Positions 17,375 through 27,800 of a DNA stretch of 64,000 bases are shown in pieces. The notes under the pieces are model-generated. The model had not been told where the DNA came from and did not search any database. It worked only from the letters and a program-made list of their open reading frames with translations. Position 1 is the stretch's first letter. Each line of letters starts with the position of its first letter. The DNA lies in NCBI GenBank assembly GCA_001464615.1, contig LNFI01000007.1, forward strand, positions 186,001 through 250,000, read 5' to 3'. The DNA is from Sphingomonadales bacterium Ga0077557 (lineage in GTDB: Bacteria > Pseudomonadota > Alphaproteobacteria > Sphingomonadales > Sphingomonadaceae). A program made the position numbers and the translations under genes.

Positions 17375-18442
17375 TTACGCCCCCGCCCGCTTCGCAAATG
17401 CCCATGCCGCCGCTGCCAGCGGCCCAACGCGCTCCGCCGTCTTCGCCGCCTGCGCGCTGCTGGCGGTGCCATCGACAATGCGCTTCTTAATGCCCTGAAC
17501 GATGCCAGTCAGCCGGAACAGATTATAGCTGAAATACCAATCGAGCTGCGGCACGCCGTCACGCCCGGTCGCCGCGCAATAGCGCGCGACCATGTCCTCA
17601 ATCGTCGGGATGCCTGTTTCTGGACCCGCAAGGCCCATCACGCCCGAACGCCCCTCTGGCTCGGTCACCCAGTTCATCAGGAAATAGCTGAAATCGGCCA
17701 GCGGATCGCCGAGCGTCGAGAGTTCCCAGTCGAGCACCGCGATCACCCGCGCTTCGCGCGCATGGAAGATCATATTGTCGATGCGGTAATCGCCATGCAC
17801 CACCGACACCCGGTCCTGGGTAGGCAGGGTGCGCGGCAACCAATCGATCAGCGCCTCCACCTCTGGCATAGGCTCGGTTTCAGACGCGCGATATTGCTTG
17901 GTCCAGCGCGCGACCTGACGCTCGAAATAATTGCCGGGCTTGCCGTAATCGCCCAGCCCCGCCGCGACATGATCAGTATTGTGGAGCTGCGCCAGCGTGT
18001 CGCACATCGCGTTATAAATGGCAGTGCGCTCCGGCGGGGTCTTGTCGGGCAGGGAGCCGTCCCAAAGGTTGCGGCCCTCGACCAGCTCCATCAGGTAGAA
18101 CATCGACCCGATAACCGCCGGGTCTTCGCACAGGCCGTAAGGGGTCGGCACCGGGAAGCCGGTCGGGTGGAGGCCGGCAATCAGCTTATATTCGCGGTCA
18201 ACCGCATGTGCGCTGGGGAGCAGCTTGCCAAAGGGCTGGCGGCGCAGGACATAGGCCTTGCCACCGGCATCAACGCGATAGGTGGGGTTGGACTGACCGC
18301 CCTTGAACTTGCTGAGCGTCACCGGGCCGTCGACGCCGGGCAGGTTGTCCTTCATCCAGGCGGCGATCGCACCAGCATCAATCGGATCATCGGCGGGGAC
18401 CGGGATGGTCCCAACCATGGTGATGTCAGCCCCCGCTGTCAT
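17375..18442 (-). CDS. APH-type phosphotransferase, ACAD10/11-like
   Basis: 355 aa kinase of the aminoglycoside-phosphotransferase fold. VVHGDYRIDNMIF holds the catalytic Asp of the HGD motif and DWELSTLGDPLADF the metal-binding DxD-like element; YVLRRQP early on carries the ATP Lys/Arg region. This subfamily matches the kinase part of ACAD10/ACAD11, where it phosphorylates 4-hydroxyacyl-CoA so that the partner ACAD can eliminate phosphate. An ACAD with matching features is two genes upstream (19693). Antibiotic resistance is unlikely. The start overlaps the ADH stop by 1 nt. Confidence 0.88.
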   Translation of the reverse strand: MTAGADITMVGTIPVPADDPIDAGAIAAWMKDNLPGVDGPVTLSKFKGGQSNPTYRVDAGGKAYVLRRQPFGKLLPSAHAVDREYKLIAGLHPTGFPVPTPYGLCEDPAVIGSMFYLMELVEGRNLWDGSLPDKTPPERTAIYNAMCDTLAQLHNTDHVAAGLGDYGKPGNYFERQVARWTKQYRASETEPMPEVEALIDWLPRTLPTQDRVSVVHGDYRIDNMIFHAREARVIAVLDWELSTLGDPLADFSYFLMNWVTEPEGRSGVMGLAGPETGIPTIEDMVARYCAATGRDGVPQLDWYFSYNLFRLTGIVQGIKKRIVDGTASSAQAAKTAERVGPLAAAAWAFAKRAGA

Positions 18443-19527
18443 CAGTTGAACTCGATCACGGAACGGACCGTGTCGCCCGTGCGCAGCTTGTCGATCGCAT
18501 CATTGACGCCATCGAGCGTGATCCGCTCGGCAACCATCGTGTCGAGATCGAGCTTGCCGTCGAGATAGAGCTGGACGAGGCGCGGCATATCGATGGGGAA
18601 GCGCGTGGAGCCGAGCAGCGACCCTTGCAGCTTCTTGCCGGTGAGGAAACTCGGCCCCGGCAGGCTGACCATATTGCCCGGCGCGATCATGCCCAGGATC
18701 GTCGCGGTGCCGCCGCGCTTGAGCAGCGCCCAGGCAAGCTCGGCCGTAGCGGGGCGGCCGACTGCCTCGATCGCGTAATCCACGCCGCCACCGGTCAGCG
18801 CGATGACCTTTTTGGCAAGATCGGGATCGTTGGAGTCAAAGCCATGCGTCGCTCCCAGCCGTTCGGCGAGCGCCCGCTTGTCGGCCACGGGATCAATCGC
18901 GATGATCTTCCCTGCCCCCGCAATCTTCGCGGCGTTGATCGCGGAAAGGCCGATGCCGCCGCAGCCGATGACCGCGACGGTTTCGCCACTCCGCAACCGA
19001 CTATCGTTAAAGATCGATCCCGCCCCGGTGATGACCGCGCAGCCAAGCAACGCCGCCCGGTCAAGTGGCATGTACTTGGAAATCGCGACGCAGGCATTTT
19101 CATGCACCAGCATCATCTCAGCAAAGGCTGAGAGATTGAGGAAAGGCGCGAGCGGCGTGCCATCTTTCAACGCGATGCGCGGCTCAGCGCCCTTGGGCCG
19201 CCGGGTCGAAGGATCGATACAGAGCGACGGCCGGCCCGTCACGCACATCTCGCAACTGCCGCAGAACACGGTGAAAAAGGTAATGACATGATCGCCAACC
19301 TTCAGCCGCGCGACATCGCTGCCGACCGCTTCGACGATGCCCGCCGCCTCATGGCCCGGCACCGTTGGCATTGGATGCGGGAAGCTGCCCTCAATAAAGT
19401 GCAGGTCAGACCGGCACACGCCGCACGCAACGGTGCGGATCAGCACCTCCCGCGGGCCAGGCTTTGACACCTGAATGTCTTCAATGACCAGAGCGGTCTT
19501 GGGTTCGTAGAGGACGGCTGCTTTCAC
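18442..19527 (-). CDS. zinc-dependent alcohol dehydrogenase
   Basis: 361 aa medium-chain dehydrogenase. Catalytic zinc ligands C38, H59/E60 and the Cys of LLGCAVITG; structural zinc C89, C92, C95, C103 are all present. Rossmann motif GCGGIG follows. Features such as GCAVITGAGSIFN place it near class III/benzyl-alcohol-type enzymes. The start is a GTG at 19527 with GAGGGAAG upstream. It should interconvert an alcohol and an aldehyde or ketone in the same pathway as the adjacent kinase and ACAD. Confidence 0.92.
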   Translation of the reverse strand: MKAAVLYEPKTALVIEDIQVSKPGPREVLIRTVACGVCRSDLHFIEGSFPHPMPTVPGHEAAGIVEAVGSDVARLKVGDHVITFFTVFCGSCEMCVTGRPSLCIDPSTRRPKGAEPRIALKDGTPLAPFLNLSAFAEMMLVHENACVAISKYMPLDRAALLGCAVITGAGSIFNDSRLRSGETVAVIGCGGIGLSAINAAKIAGAGKIIAIDPVADKRALAERLGATHGFDSNDPDLAKKVIALTGGGVDYAIEAVGRPATAELAWALLKRGGTATILGMIAPGNMVSLPGPSFLTGKKLQGSLLGSTRFPIDMPRLVQLYLDGKLDLDTMVAERITLDGVNDAIDKLRTGDTVRSVIEFN

Positions 19528-19580
19528 GTGACTAAACTTCCCTCACTCTGCGCTTGCATTGAACGTTGCCATGACCGCTT

Positions 19581-19670
19581 CGTCACCCCCGCCCTGTGCC
19601 GGGGCCCACCGCGCATCGCGAGCCGAAGCGTGGATGGATGAGTGGCCCCCGGCACAAGGCCGGGGTCACG
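19581..19670. repeat. palindromic intergenic repeat
   Basis: Inverted arms CGTCACCCCCGCCCTGTGCC at 19581-19600 and GGCACAAGGCCGGGGTCACG at 19651-19670, continuing inward, form a long imperfect stem typical of sphingomonad genomes. It lies between the ACAD and ADH genes of the minus-strand block. Confidence 0.85.
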
Positions 19671-19692
19671 GATGTGGTTTTGGATCCGGCCC

Positions 19693-20970
19693 TTAGCGCC
19701 GCACCATTTCCTTCGCCGCTACTGCTGCTGGCAGGTCGGCATATTTCCCGAACTCATTGCGGGCAATGGCGCGGTTATGAACTTCGTCCGGGCCGTCAGC
19801 GAAGCGCAATGTCCGCATCGCGGCCCAGGCATGCGCTAGTTCGAAATCGTCCGAAACGCCGCCGCCGCCATGCGCCTGGATCGCGTCGTCAAGGATTGAC
19901 AAGGCCATATTGGGCGCCGCCACCTTGATCATCGCGATTTCCTGCTGCGCGCTCTTGTTGCCGGCCTTGTCCATCATGTCGGCGGCCTTGAGGCAGAGCA
20001 GCCGCGTCATTTCGATATCGATCCGCGCTTTGGCGATGCGCTGTTCCCAGATCGAATGATCTGCAATCCGCTTGCCAAAAGCGACCCGCGTTAGCAGCCG
20101 CTTGGCCATCGCCTCGATTGCGACTTCGGCGACGCCGATGGTGCGCATGCAATGGTGGATACGGCCCGGCCCGAGGCGGCCTTGCGCGATTTCGAACCCG
20201 CGCCCTTCGCCAAGCAGACAATTTTCGACCGGCACCCGGACGTCCTTCAATTCGACTTCACCGTGCCCGTGCGGGGCATGGTCATAGCCATAGACGCTGA
20301 GCATGCGGCGAATGGTGACGCCAGGCGCATCCATCGGCACCAGGATCTGGCTCTGCTGGCTGTGGCGCGACCCTTCCGGATTGGTCTTGCCCATCACGAT
20401 GGCGATCTTGCAGCGCGGGTCACCGACGCCCGACGACCACCATTTGACGCCGTTGATGACATAATGATCACCGTCGCGGACCATGCTGGTTTCGATATTG
20501 GTCGCATCCGATGAAGCGACGGCGGGCTCGGTCATCAGAAAGGCCGAACGAATCTCGCCATTCATCAGCGGTCGCAGCCATTGTTCCTTGTGCTCGCGCG
20601 TGCCGTAACGGTGGAGCACTTCCATATTGCCAGTATCGGGCGCGGAGCAGTTGAAGCACTCACTCGCCCAGCCGATCTTGCCCATTTCCTCAGCGCAAAG
20701 CGCATATTCCAGATTGGTGAGCTGGGTGCCTTCAAATTCAAAACTGTCATCGACATGGGTCTGGCCCGAATGCGGCGGCATGAAGAAATTCCACAGCCCC
20801 GCTTCCTTGGTCTTGGCTTTCATATCTTCGATGACCTGGATCACCTTCCAACGTTCGCCCTCATGGCTTTGCTGGTGATAGATATGGTCGCGCGGCCGGA
20901 TTTCGCGATCGATGAAGTCCTTTACGCGATCCCGAAAATAGGTCTCGCGTTCGCTCAGCGTGAAATCCAT
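19693..20970 (-). CDS. acyl-CoA dehydrogenase, ACAD10/11-like
   Basis: 425 aa. [17 protein letters not shown] replaces the usual TEPxAGSD with TEPxxASSD, the variant seen in ACAD10/11-type dehydrogenases; [14 protein letters not shown] and [15 protein letters not shown] further support this. In animals the ACAD and APH-kinase domains are one protein; here they are separate genes in one transcriptional direction (19693 and 17375). The pair would act on 4-hydroxy acids. It is divergent from the tandem-TetR gene with 164 bp between starts, which makes it a likely target of that regulator. Confidence 0.9.
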   Translation of the reverse strand: MDFTLSERETYFRDRVKDFIDREIRPRDHIYHQQSHEGERWKVIQVIEDMKAKTKEAGLWNFFMPPHSGQTHVDDSFEFEGTQLTNLEYALCAEEMGKIGWASECFNCSAPDTGNMEVLHRYGTREHKEQWLRPLMNGEIRSAFLMTEPAVASSDATNIETSMVRDGDHYVINGVKWWSSGVGDPRCKIAIVMGKTNPEGSRHSQQSQILVPMDAPGVTIRRMLSVYGYDHAPHGHGEVELKDVRVPVENCLLGEGRGFEIAQGRLGPGRIHHCMRTIGVAEVAIEAMAKRLLTRVAFGKRIADHSIWEQRIAKARIDIEMTRLLCLKAADMMDKAGNKSAQQEIAMIKVAAPNMALSILDDAIQAHGGGGVSDDFELAHAWAAMRTLRFADGPDEVHNRAIARNEFGKYADLPAAVAAKEMVRR

Positions 20971-21011
20971 GGCACTCTCTCCAACGGCTTTGTCTGGGCC
21001 GACTTAGACCG

Positions 21012-21027
21012 TACCGCGTTTTCGGTA
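21012..21027. promoter_or_regulatory. candidate operator palindrome
   Basis: TACCG-cgtttt-CGGTA lies 42 bp upstream of the ACAD start and about 108 bp upstream of the tandem-TetR start. Position and symmetry fit a TetR operator, but I saw only one copy, so this is tentative. Confidence 0.3.
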
Positions 21028-21134
21028 AAGCCGGTCTGCGCAGTGAATTCGTCCTTTTGTTGCCTCAAATGAGGGTATCCAACGCTGCCGAAAAAGGAAC
21101 TGTTTCTTCGAAAAGATGCTGTTAAGCTCGTCCG

Positions 21135-22379
21135 ATGGAGGCGGTGGGGACAGTTCAGGACAGCGCGAACGGAAGCACATTGCGTTTCCGCGCCAAGCGC
21201 GACGCCATTCTCGCTGCTGCTGCCCAGGCGATTAATGAACAAAGCGCCAAGGGCATGACCTTTGCCGATGTCGCCCAGCGCGTGGGGCTGAACACCACCA
21301 GCGTCACTTATTATTTCAAGCGCAAGGAAGACCTTGCCGCTGCCTGTTTCGAATATACGCTCGAACAGCTCCATCTGATGCTGGAGGATGCGATGAAACA
21401 GCCGACACCGCAGCAGCGAGTCGCGCGCTATCTGGCGATTAATATGGATCGGCTCGCGCGCATTCAGCGCGGCGAGGCAACGTCATTCGCCGTGCTCTCG
21501 GACCTTCGCGCGATGGAGGAGCCAGTCCGCGGCCGTCTGATGACCGGGTGGCGCGATGTGTTCCGCCGAACCCGCGCGCTATGGGGCCCCGGCGAAACCC
21601 GCGCCGAAACCGATCTGAACGGCGCGCGCGCACATGTGTTGCTCGAAAATACCTTTTGGCTGCCGATTTGGCTGGTCCGCTATGACCCGGATCAGTTCGA
21701 CCGCGTCCAGCAACGGCTGATGGCGGTTTTCTCCCAAGGGATTGCTCCAAGCGGCGCGGCTTGGGCACCGGCCCGGATTGATCTTGATCCTGATGAGGCA
21801 GAACCCGGTCGCGAGGCATTTTTGCTGGCCGCGACAAGGCTGATCAACGAGCTTGGTTATCGTGGCGCATCCGTGCAGAAAATCGCCTCGCAGCTGAACG
21901 TGACCAAGGGCAGCTTCTATCATCATCTCGATGCCAAGGACGATCTGGTGATCGCCTGCTACAAGCGCAGCCTGGATACGATCGCCAATGCGCAGCGGCT
22001 CACCGGGCTGGAATCGGGCAGCTATTGGCAGCAATTGTCCAGTGTGATTTCGACGCTGCTCGACATTCAGTTTTCCGAACGCGGCCCGCTGATGCGGACC
22101 ACGGCGCTTTCCGGGCTGCCGCGATCAGTGCGTAGCGCCATGGTCGATCGTTCAAACCGGATTGCGCGGCGCTATGCCGGCATGATGACCGATGGCATCG
22201 CCGAGGGATCGATCCGCCCGATCGATCCGCTCATCGCGGCGCAAGCGCTGATGGCGCTGCAAAATGCCGCATTCGATATGCGCAAATGGGCCAGCACCAT
22301 GCCGCGGGAGCGGGCGATTGCCTTTTATGCTTCGACAGTGTGTTTCGGGCTGTTCGATAATCGGGTACTGGCGCTGTAA
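21135..22379 (+). CDS. tandem TetR-family regulator with two TetR units
   Basis: 414 aa, about twice the usual TetR length. The first unit has a helix-turn-helix at about 23-72 (FADVAQRVGLNTTSVTYYFK) and its ligand domain to about 205. The second has another at about 227-277 (VQKIASQLNVTKGSFYHHLD) and its own C-terminal domain. A single chain could therefore supply both halves of a TetR dimer, or bind two different half-sites. It is divergent from the ACAD/ADH/APH/SDR block, which it probably regulates in response to an acyl-CoA. No strong Shine-Dalgarno precedes the ATG at 21135. Confidence 0.88.
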   Translation: MEAVGTVQDSANGSTLRFRAKRDAILAAAAQAINEQSAKGMTFADVAQRVGLNTTSVTYYFKRKEDLAAACFEYTLEQLHLMLEDAMKQPTPQQRVARYLAINMDRLARIQRGEATSFAVLSDLRAMEEPVRGRLMTGWRDVFRRTRALWGPGETRAETDLNGARAHVLLENTFWLPIWLVRYDPDQFDRVQQRLMAVFSQGIAPSGAAWAPARIDLDPDEAEPGREAFLLAATRLINELGYRGASVQKIASQLNVTKGSFYHHLDAKDDLVIACYKRSLDTIANAQRLTGLESGSYWQQLSSVISTLLDIQFSERGPLMRTTALSGLPRSVRSAMVDRSNRIARRYAGMMTDGIAEGSIRPIDPLIAAQALMALQNAAFDMRKWASTMPRERAIAFYASTVCFGLFDNRVLAL

Positions 22380-22465
22380 CGATTGCCCAATTTCCGGCCA
22401 AACAAACCAGTTTCAAAGATCAGGATTGTCGAGGACGTCAATCATCGATAGAATATCACTGATCG

Positions 22466-23365
22466 ATGGCCGAAACGCATGGGTTTAGCATGTTGATTGA
22501 AATACTAATCGGCATTGCTACGTTCGCTCTGCAAACTCTTGCTATCAACTGGATGCGCCCATTAGGAGGACTTATTTATGCGGGCTCGGCCTTGATCCCA
22601 ATGGTGCCAGTGATTGGTAAACTCTACAAATCTCTCTTTATTGATCTTTTCCCAGTTTCTTTTATATTTAAATCGATATCGATCGGCCTGAGTGGCTCAG
22701 GGGCAATTATACTAATAGTCATCTGTCAGTATCATTCACCGTGGGTATTTTTGTACTCGGGATTTTTCTTCGGCGTTTCTCTATCGTGCTTTTTCGCCAC
22801 ATTGAGTATCATGCATAATATTCACCTCATGGAAATTCCAAATTTTCATGCAACTTGGCCGACGGCCGTTAAATTTATGGGTAGATTCGCGTTATACAAA
22901 GAAATAAATTTCACTAATATATCCATGATGCGTTTAAAACGTGCTCATTTTACTGATATGACTATAGTAAATCTAATAATAATTCTAAATTGTTATGGTG
23001 TAATGTATTTTTGTTTTCATCGAATTGGCATCATCAAAACTAACGAGTCTTTTGATACAGCGGGTGAAGCCGTTCTCGCAACTTTAACCTTTTTGCGATT
23101 TTTTACTGGCAAAGCTTTTCAACTCGACGGCCCGTGGGGCTTGGCACTTGGCGGTTTCTATGGCTTAGCGCTTGTATTTTATACGATGTTCTTCATTAGC
23201 CTAGCATCGAAGCTAATTGACGAACAACCAGATGACGTGGAGCTTCCGTCTAAGTCCTCGCTCGACCAGCTCATACATAGTCTTGACGCCGTGGTTGCGG
23301 CATCGGTTGCGATGCCTGATGAGACACCCCCCCCCAACTCCGGTGCAGACGATCGACGCGATTGA
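22466..23365 (+). CDS. orphan AT-rich multi-spanning membrane protein
   Basis: 299 aa, or 291 from the second ATG at 22490. About five to seven hydrophobic segments are visible: near residues 10-28, 35-50, 60-85, 90-115, 160-185 and 222-250. A hydrophilic acidic/proline tail follows (about 260-299). I do not recognise the family. The DNA is strikingly AT-rich compared with both neighbours, so recent acquisition is likely. A run of nine C at 23327-23335 encodes PPP twelve codons before the stop; slippage there would only change the tail. The gene converges on the MFS gene with 66 bp between. Confidence 0.7.
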   Translation: MAETHGFSMLIEILIGIATFALQTLAINWMRPLGGLIYAGSALIPMVPVIGKLYKSLFIDLFPVSFIFKSISIGLSGSGAIILIVICQYHSPWVFLYSGFFFGVSLSCFFATLSIMHNIHLMEIPNFHATWPTAVKFMGRFALYKEINFTNISMMRLKRAHFTDMTIVNLIIILNCYGVMYFCFHRIGIIKTNESFDTAGEAVLATLTFLRFFTGKAFQLDGPWGLALGGFYGLALVFYTMFFISLASKLIDEQPDDVELPSKSSLDQLIHSLDAVVAASVAMPDETPPPNSGADDRRD

Positions 23366-23431
23366 GGAAGCCACAGGAAACGAAGTCGGGGCACATCAGG
23401 CTCCAGACACGGATAACCCTGACGGCAGACG

Positions 23432-24727
23432 TTAAGCCATCCGTTGCAGCAACACGCCAGCGCGCCAATAATGAAAGATGGCCCAGGGGGTCAGCAAGCT
23501 CGCGCTCATCAGTGCATAGCGCAGCGATTCAGCCCCGAAAATCGGCTTATAGAGATCACTCAGAATGCCGGTGACGCTTGGGCCTAGCCCCAGCCCGATC
23601 AAGTTGATCACCAACAGCGTTATCGCTGCCCACACCGCCCGCATCCGGGTTGGTGCCAGCCCCTGGATCAGCGCAAAGCTAGGTCCAAGATAGCTTGATG
23701 CTAGCAGATAGGAGATGATGATCGCCGCGAAACCAGTCGTCAGATCATAAGTAAAATAGAACAGCACGGTAAACGGCAGCGCTATCAGCTTGAGCGCGGC
23801 GACGAACCAGGCTTGGACATGCAACCCATGCCGCCGTCCTAGCGTATCGGCGATCCGCCCGCCCATGATGCCGCCAAAAGCGCCTGCCAGGGCAACAGCG
23901 GGCGCATAGATCAACGACACCTGCATTAATGTCATCCCGAAGGAGCGTTGCAGATAGGACGGGCCGAAATTTGCCGTGGCATAGCCGACCAGCGAGGTGA
24001 TCGTGACGGCCAGGATCAGATGGATGGCGGGCGGGCAGGCAAACAGGCTTTTCAACCCATCAAAAAGCGACGGCAGCGCCGATGTATCCCGCACCTGTGA
24101 TGGCGGATCGGACAGGCCGCGGCGCGGTTCAACCATTGTCAGCCGCACAATGATTGCCAGCAGAATTCCTGGCAGGCCAACCGCCGCCATCGCCCAACGC
24201 CAGCCATAGGCGCTGGCGATCATCCCGCCGATGATCGCGCCAAAGCCACCGCCCAGCACAACGCCGGTTGAATAAATTCCCATCGCGCCGGCGCGCTTTT
24301 CGGGCGGGTAGAGATCGGCGATGATCGAATGACTGGGCGGGCTTGACCCCGCTTCCCCCACGCCCACGCCGATCCGGTAGATCAACAGTTGCAAAAAGCC
24401 TTGCGCGGTGCCGCACAGGGCGGTCATCGCGCTCCATAGCGTCAGCGAGATGGCAATGATATCGCGTCGGCTATGCCGATCCGCCAGCCACGCAACGGGG
24501 ATGCCAAGCGTGGCGTAGAATAATGCAAAGGCAAAGCCCGACAGCAGCCCCAATTGGGTGTCGCTCAGCCCGAGATCGGCCTTGATCAGTTCGAGCAGGA
24601 TCGAAAGGATATAGCGATCCATGAAGCTGAAAAAATAGACCAGCGTCAGCAGCAACAACGTCAGGCTGCGGCGGCGCAGGGCACGCTGGTCTGCGGTTTC
24701 GATCGGAGAGATACTGATACTGGCCAT
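23432..24727 (-). CDS. MFS transporter (Spinster-like)
   Basis: 431 aa with 12 predicted membrane helices. FFSFMDRYILSILL in helix 1, the loop motif WLADRHSRRD and GVGEAGSSPPSHSIIADLYPP in helices 4-5 are typical of the Spinster-type MFS group that sphingomonads carry beside catabolic genes and TonB receptors. It probably moves an organic acid or lipid-like substrate across the inner membrane. It lies downstream of the TonB receptor on the same strand, but a strong terminator separates them. Confidence 0.88.
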   Translation of the reverse strand: MASISISPIETADQRALRRRSLTLLLLTLVYFFSFMDRYILSILLELIKADLGLSDTQLGLLSGFAFALFYATLGIPVAWLADRHSRRDIIAISLTLWSAMTALCGTAQGFLQLLIYRIGVGVGEAGSSPPSHSIIADLYPPEKRAGAMGIYSTGVVLGGGFGAIIGGMIASAYGWRWAMAAVGLPGILLAIIVRLTMVEPRRGLSDPPSQVRDTSALPSLFDGLKSLFACPPAIHLILAVTITSLVGYATANFGPSYLQRSFGMTLMQVSLIYAPAVALAGAFGGIMGGRIADTLGRRHGLHVQAWFVAALKLIALPFTVLFYFTYDLTTGFAAIIISYLLASSYLGPSFALIQGLAPTRMRAVWAAITLLVINLIGLGLGPSVTGILSDLYKPIFGAESLRYALMSASLLTPWAIFHYWRAGVLLQRMA

Positions 24728-24756
24728 GCGGCAACCGTTCCAACGTCAAAGGGCAG

Positions 24757-24796
24757 AAAAAAAGCCGCCGCCTGGGTAACCCCCAGGCAGCGGCCA
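24757..24796 (-). terminator. rho-independent terminator of the TonB receptor gene
   Basis: Read on the minus strand, an 11-13-bp GC-rich stem (GCCGCTGCCTGGG pairing with CCCAGGCGGCGGC around a short loop) is followed directly by seven T residues (24757-24763 as A on the plus strand). It starts about 20 nt after the receptor stop codon. Confidence 0.88.
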
Positions 24797-24818
24797 ATCT
24801 AATCGGACAAGATCATTC

Positions 24819-27800
24819 TCAGAATTTCTGCGTGATGCCGAACTTTGCCGTGATGCCGAGCGGCGATGCCGTGAACGGATCATAGTTGAAGTCAAGCCGA
24901 GCAAAGGGCGGCAACGTGTTGAGAATGTTGAGCGCTGACAGCGAAATCGTCGTTTTGGTCGGCAGGTTCACCCGATAGGTGAAATCAAGCGTTCCGAACG
25001 ATCCGATCTGGGCTCCCCCCGTCACCGCCGCGCCGGCCAACGCCGGATTAGCGCCGAAAACCGATCCGGCAGGCGTGCTGAAGGAGCGTTGATCGGTATA
25101 GCCATCAACATAGTTATACTGGAGCCGAATGCTGTGGATATCCCGATCGACCTGCATGAAAACATTGCCCTTTAGCTGTGGCAACGGATACGCACTCGTC
25201 TGGAAATTGAGCAATCCTACCCCGTCAAAGGCAGGCTGAACGACAATGCCCTCAACCGTGATGTTCCCGGTCCTGTAGTTGATGACATAGGTACCATTCA
25301 CGCCGAGCACGAGATCATATTCGCCCACGCCAGCGCGATAATTTGCCTGGAAATCAATGCCCGATGTCGAGACATTGGCGCTGTTGATCTGCCGGGTCCG
25401 CAAGCGTTGCACGTTGCCGATCCCACAACCTGCGGCCGTGAAGGTAAAGCGGGCGCGAAGATTGGCGAAGGCTGGATCGGTGCAATTTGCCGCCGTCCCA
25501 AACAAGGCGCCGACGATACCGGCAACCGGCTCTGATTCAATCGGACCTGAGACATCATAGCGGAAATAATCGATGCTGGCATTGAAACCACCCGCATTGA
25601 AGATCAGCCCGCCACCATAGGTTGTTGTTCTTTCGGGCGAAAGATTCGGGTTACCGTTGATATCAATTGCGCGGAACGCCGTACCGATAATCTGCAATGA
25701 GGTGACATTACCATCAAGATTTGCAGCAGGCGGCCCACGGAAGGTGGTACCTGCACCACCGCGAATGGCCAACCATGGCGTCACCTGCCACCGAACACGG
25801 CCCTGCGGATTGAAGGTAGAACCGACAGAGCCGCCATAATCTTCAAAGCGGGCAGAGAATTGCACGTTCAGCGTATCAGTAACGGGTGCCTGCAATTCGC
25901 CAAACACGGCGTAAACGCTGCCACGCAGCGCCCGGTTAAGGTTCGTGCCGAGGAAGCCCAGCGCACCGGTCTGCTGCGCGCAAATGGCGTTGGCATTCAG
26001 CGGCGATCCCGGGCACGGATTAACCGCCAGATTGGAATCAGCATTATATTCGATCGCATATGTGTCACGGCGATATTGGCCACCAAGCGCGAAGGAGACG
26101 TCCCCGCCGGGCAGCTGCAGACCGGTCTGACCGCTCAAGACGGCATCAACCACGATCAACTGCGTGTTGACGGCTGACCGCGACGTGCGGAAGAAATTAT
26201 CAATCGTCGCCAAATCGTTCACCAGGCCCGCACCGGGCGTCAGGTTAAAGCCCGCTGGACTCCGTGTTCCTGCGAAATTGGGGTTGACGGCACCGGTCGC
26301 TCCGTTGGTCGAAATCGCGGTAGAGAACGGATTGAAATAGGTACAGCCATTGGTGCCCGCCACCGCTGCCAGCTGCGCTGCGGTGAGGCCAGCACGCGAT
26401 GCCGAAGATGCAAAGGCACAATTAGGGCCGCCGAAACCGGCAAGGGCATTCTGCAACAGATCGCCAAAAGTATCGGTGCCCTCAATCGCGCGATCATATT
26501 CAGAATAAGTGAACCCGGTATCGAGGTTTAAACTGCTATTAATCGCCCACTCAAGGCCGGCGGTGAACCGCACCGAATGCGATTCACGTGGGCTGAATGC
26601 CGCACCGCGATCATTGGTCGCATTCTGGAACAGCGGATTGCCGCCGAGCAGGAAGGGACGAAACAGCACGGGAAAAGCGCTGATCGGTTGGCCGGGCGCG
26701 CAGCCCGCGGCCGCACCGTAAAGCGCACAATAATCGCGTTGCGCAGGCGCATAGCTGGGAACGACAAAGAGGCCAAGGCCGGCCACGTTTGACGGAAGCA
26801 ATGGACTGAGGCCATTGACTGGCGCACCCGACGCCGAAATCAGATGGTTAAAGCCATTGGCCGAATAGCCCGACGGCGACAATGTGGGCAAATAGCTGGG
26901 CGAAGTCGTAATCCGCGAGCGCGATGTGCCGTAAAGGGCGCTGGCCGAGAACTTCAAATCGGGGGTCAGATCAATCTTGGTCTCGACATAGGCTTGCAGC
27001 CGCTCTTCGGGTTCAACCAGATTGTCGAATTGGCCAAAATTGGTGAAGCAGCGATCATTGCCAGGACGCGCAGCCGGCAAGCTCCGGAAACCACCAACCG
27101 CTTCGCAACCAAGATCGGTCGAAAATGCGCTGCCGCCGACCAGCGGGCCATTAAAGTCAAAGTTGCCGGGACTACCACCGCCGCTGAAGCCGCCTTGTGG
27201 ATTGTTCTGGTACGGTTGCACGGTGAATGGACGATCCGTCGTGCGCAATTCTGAGCGGCGCTGATAGCCAAAGGAGGCGAAGACCAGGAAGCCGTCCTTG
27301 TGGTGACCATAGCTGATCGCCCCAGTATAGTCGCCGTCAGAACCCGGAATATAACGATAGTCGCCCGATGCCTGGAACCCCTGCTGTTCGCTGCGGGTAA
27401 TGAAGTTGACCACACCGGCGACCGCATCGGAACCATAGGTAGCTGCAGCGCCGTCCTTCAGAATTTCAATCCTGCCGATGGCGCTTTGCGGCAACAGGTT
27501 AATGTCGACAACCGGAACGCCGGTACCAGCACTGACCACGCGTTTGCCATTGAGCAAGACCAGGGTGCGCTGTGGACCCAGACCACGCAAATTGACGCTG
27601 GCCACGCCTTCCGACCCTTGAGCGCGCGCATCAAACTGGTTCGCATCGCCGAGCACGCCGTTTGACGTCGGCAGATTCTTCAGCAGATCGAGCGCGGTGG
27701 GGCTGCCCTGGCGCGACAACTCGTCGGACGAGATCACGTCAACGGGAAGTGCGGCATCCTCGCGCGTGCCGCGGATCAGCGATCCGGTGACGACAATGTC

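Noticed and set aside
17375..18442. Aminoglycoside-resistance phosphotransferase
   Set aside because: The ACAD, ADH and SDR neighbours and the DWELSTLGDPLADF motif fit the ACAD10/11-like kinases, not resistance enzymes.
23327..23335. C9 tract as a proven phase-variation switch
   Set aside because: It lies twelve codons before the stop, so a frame change would only alter the hydrophilic tail. Kept as a note, not a claim.
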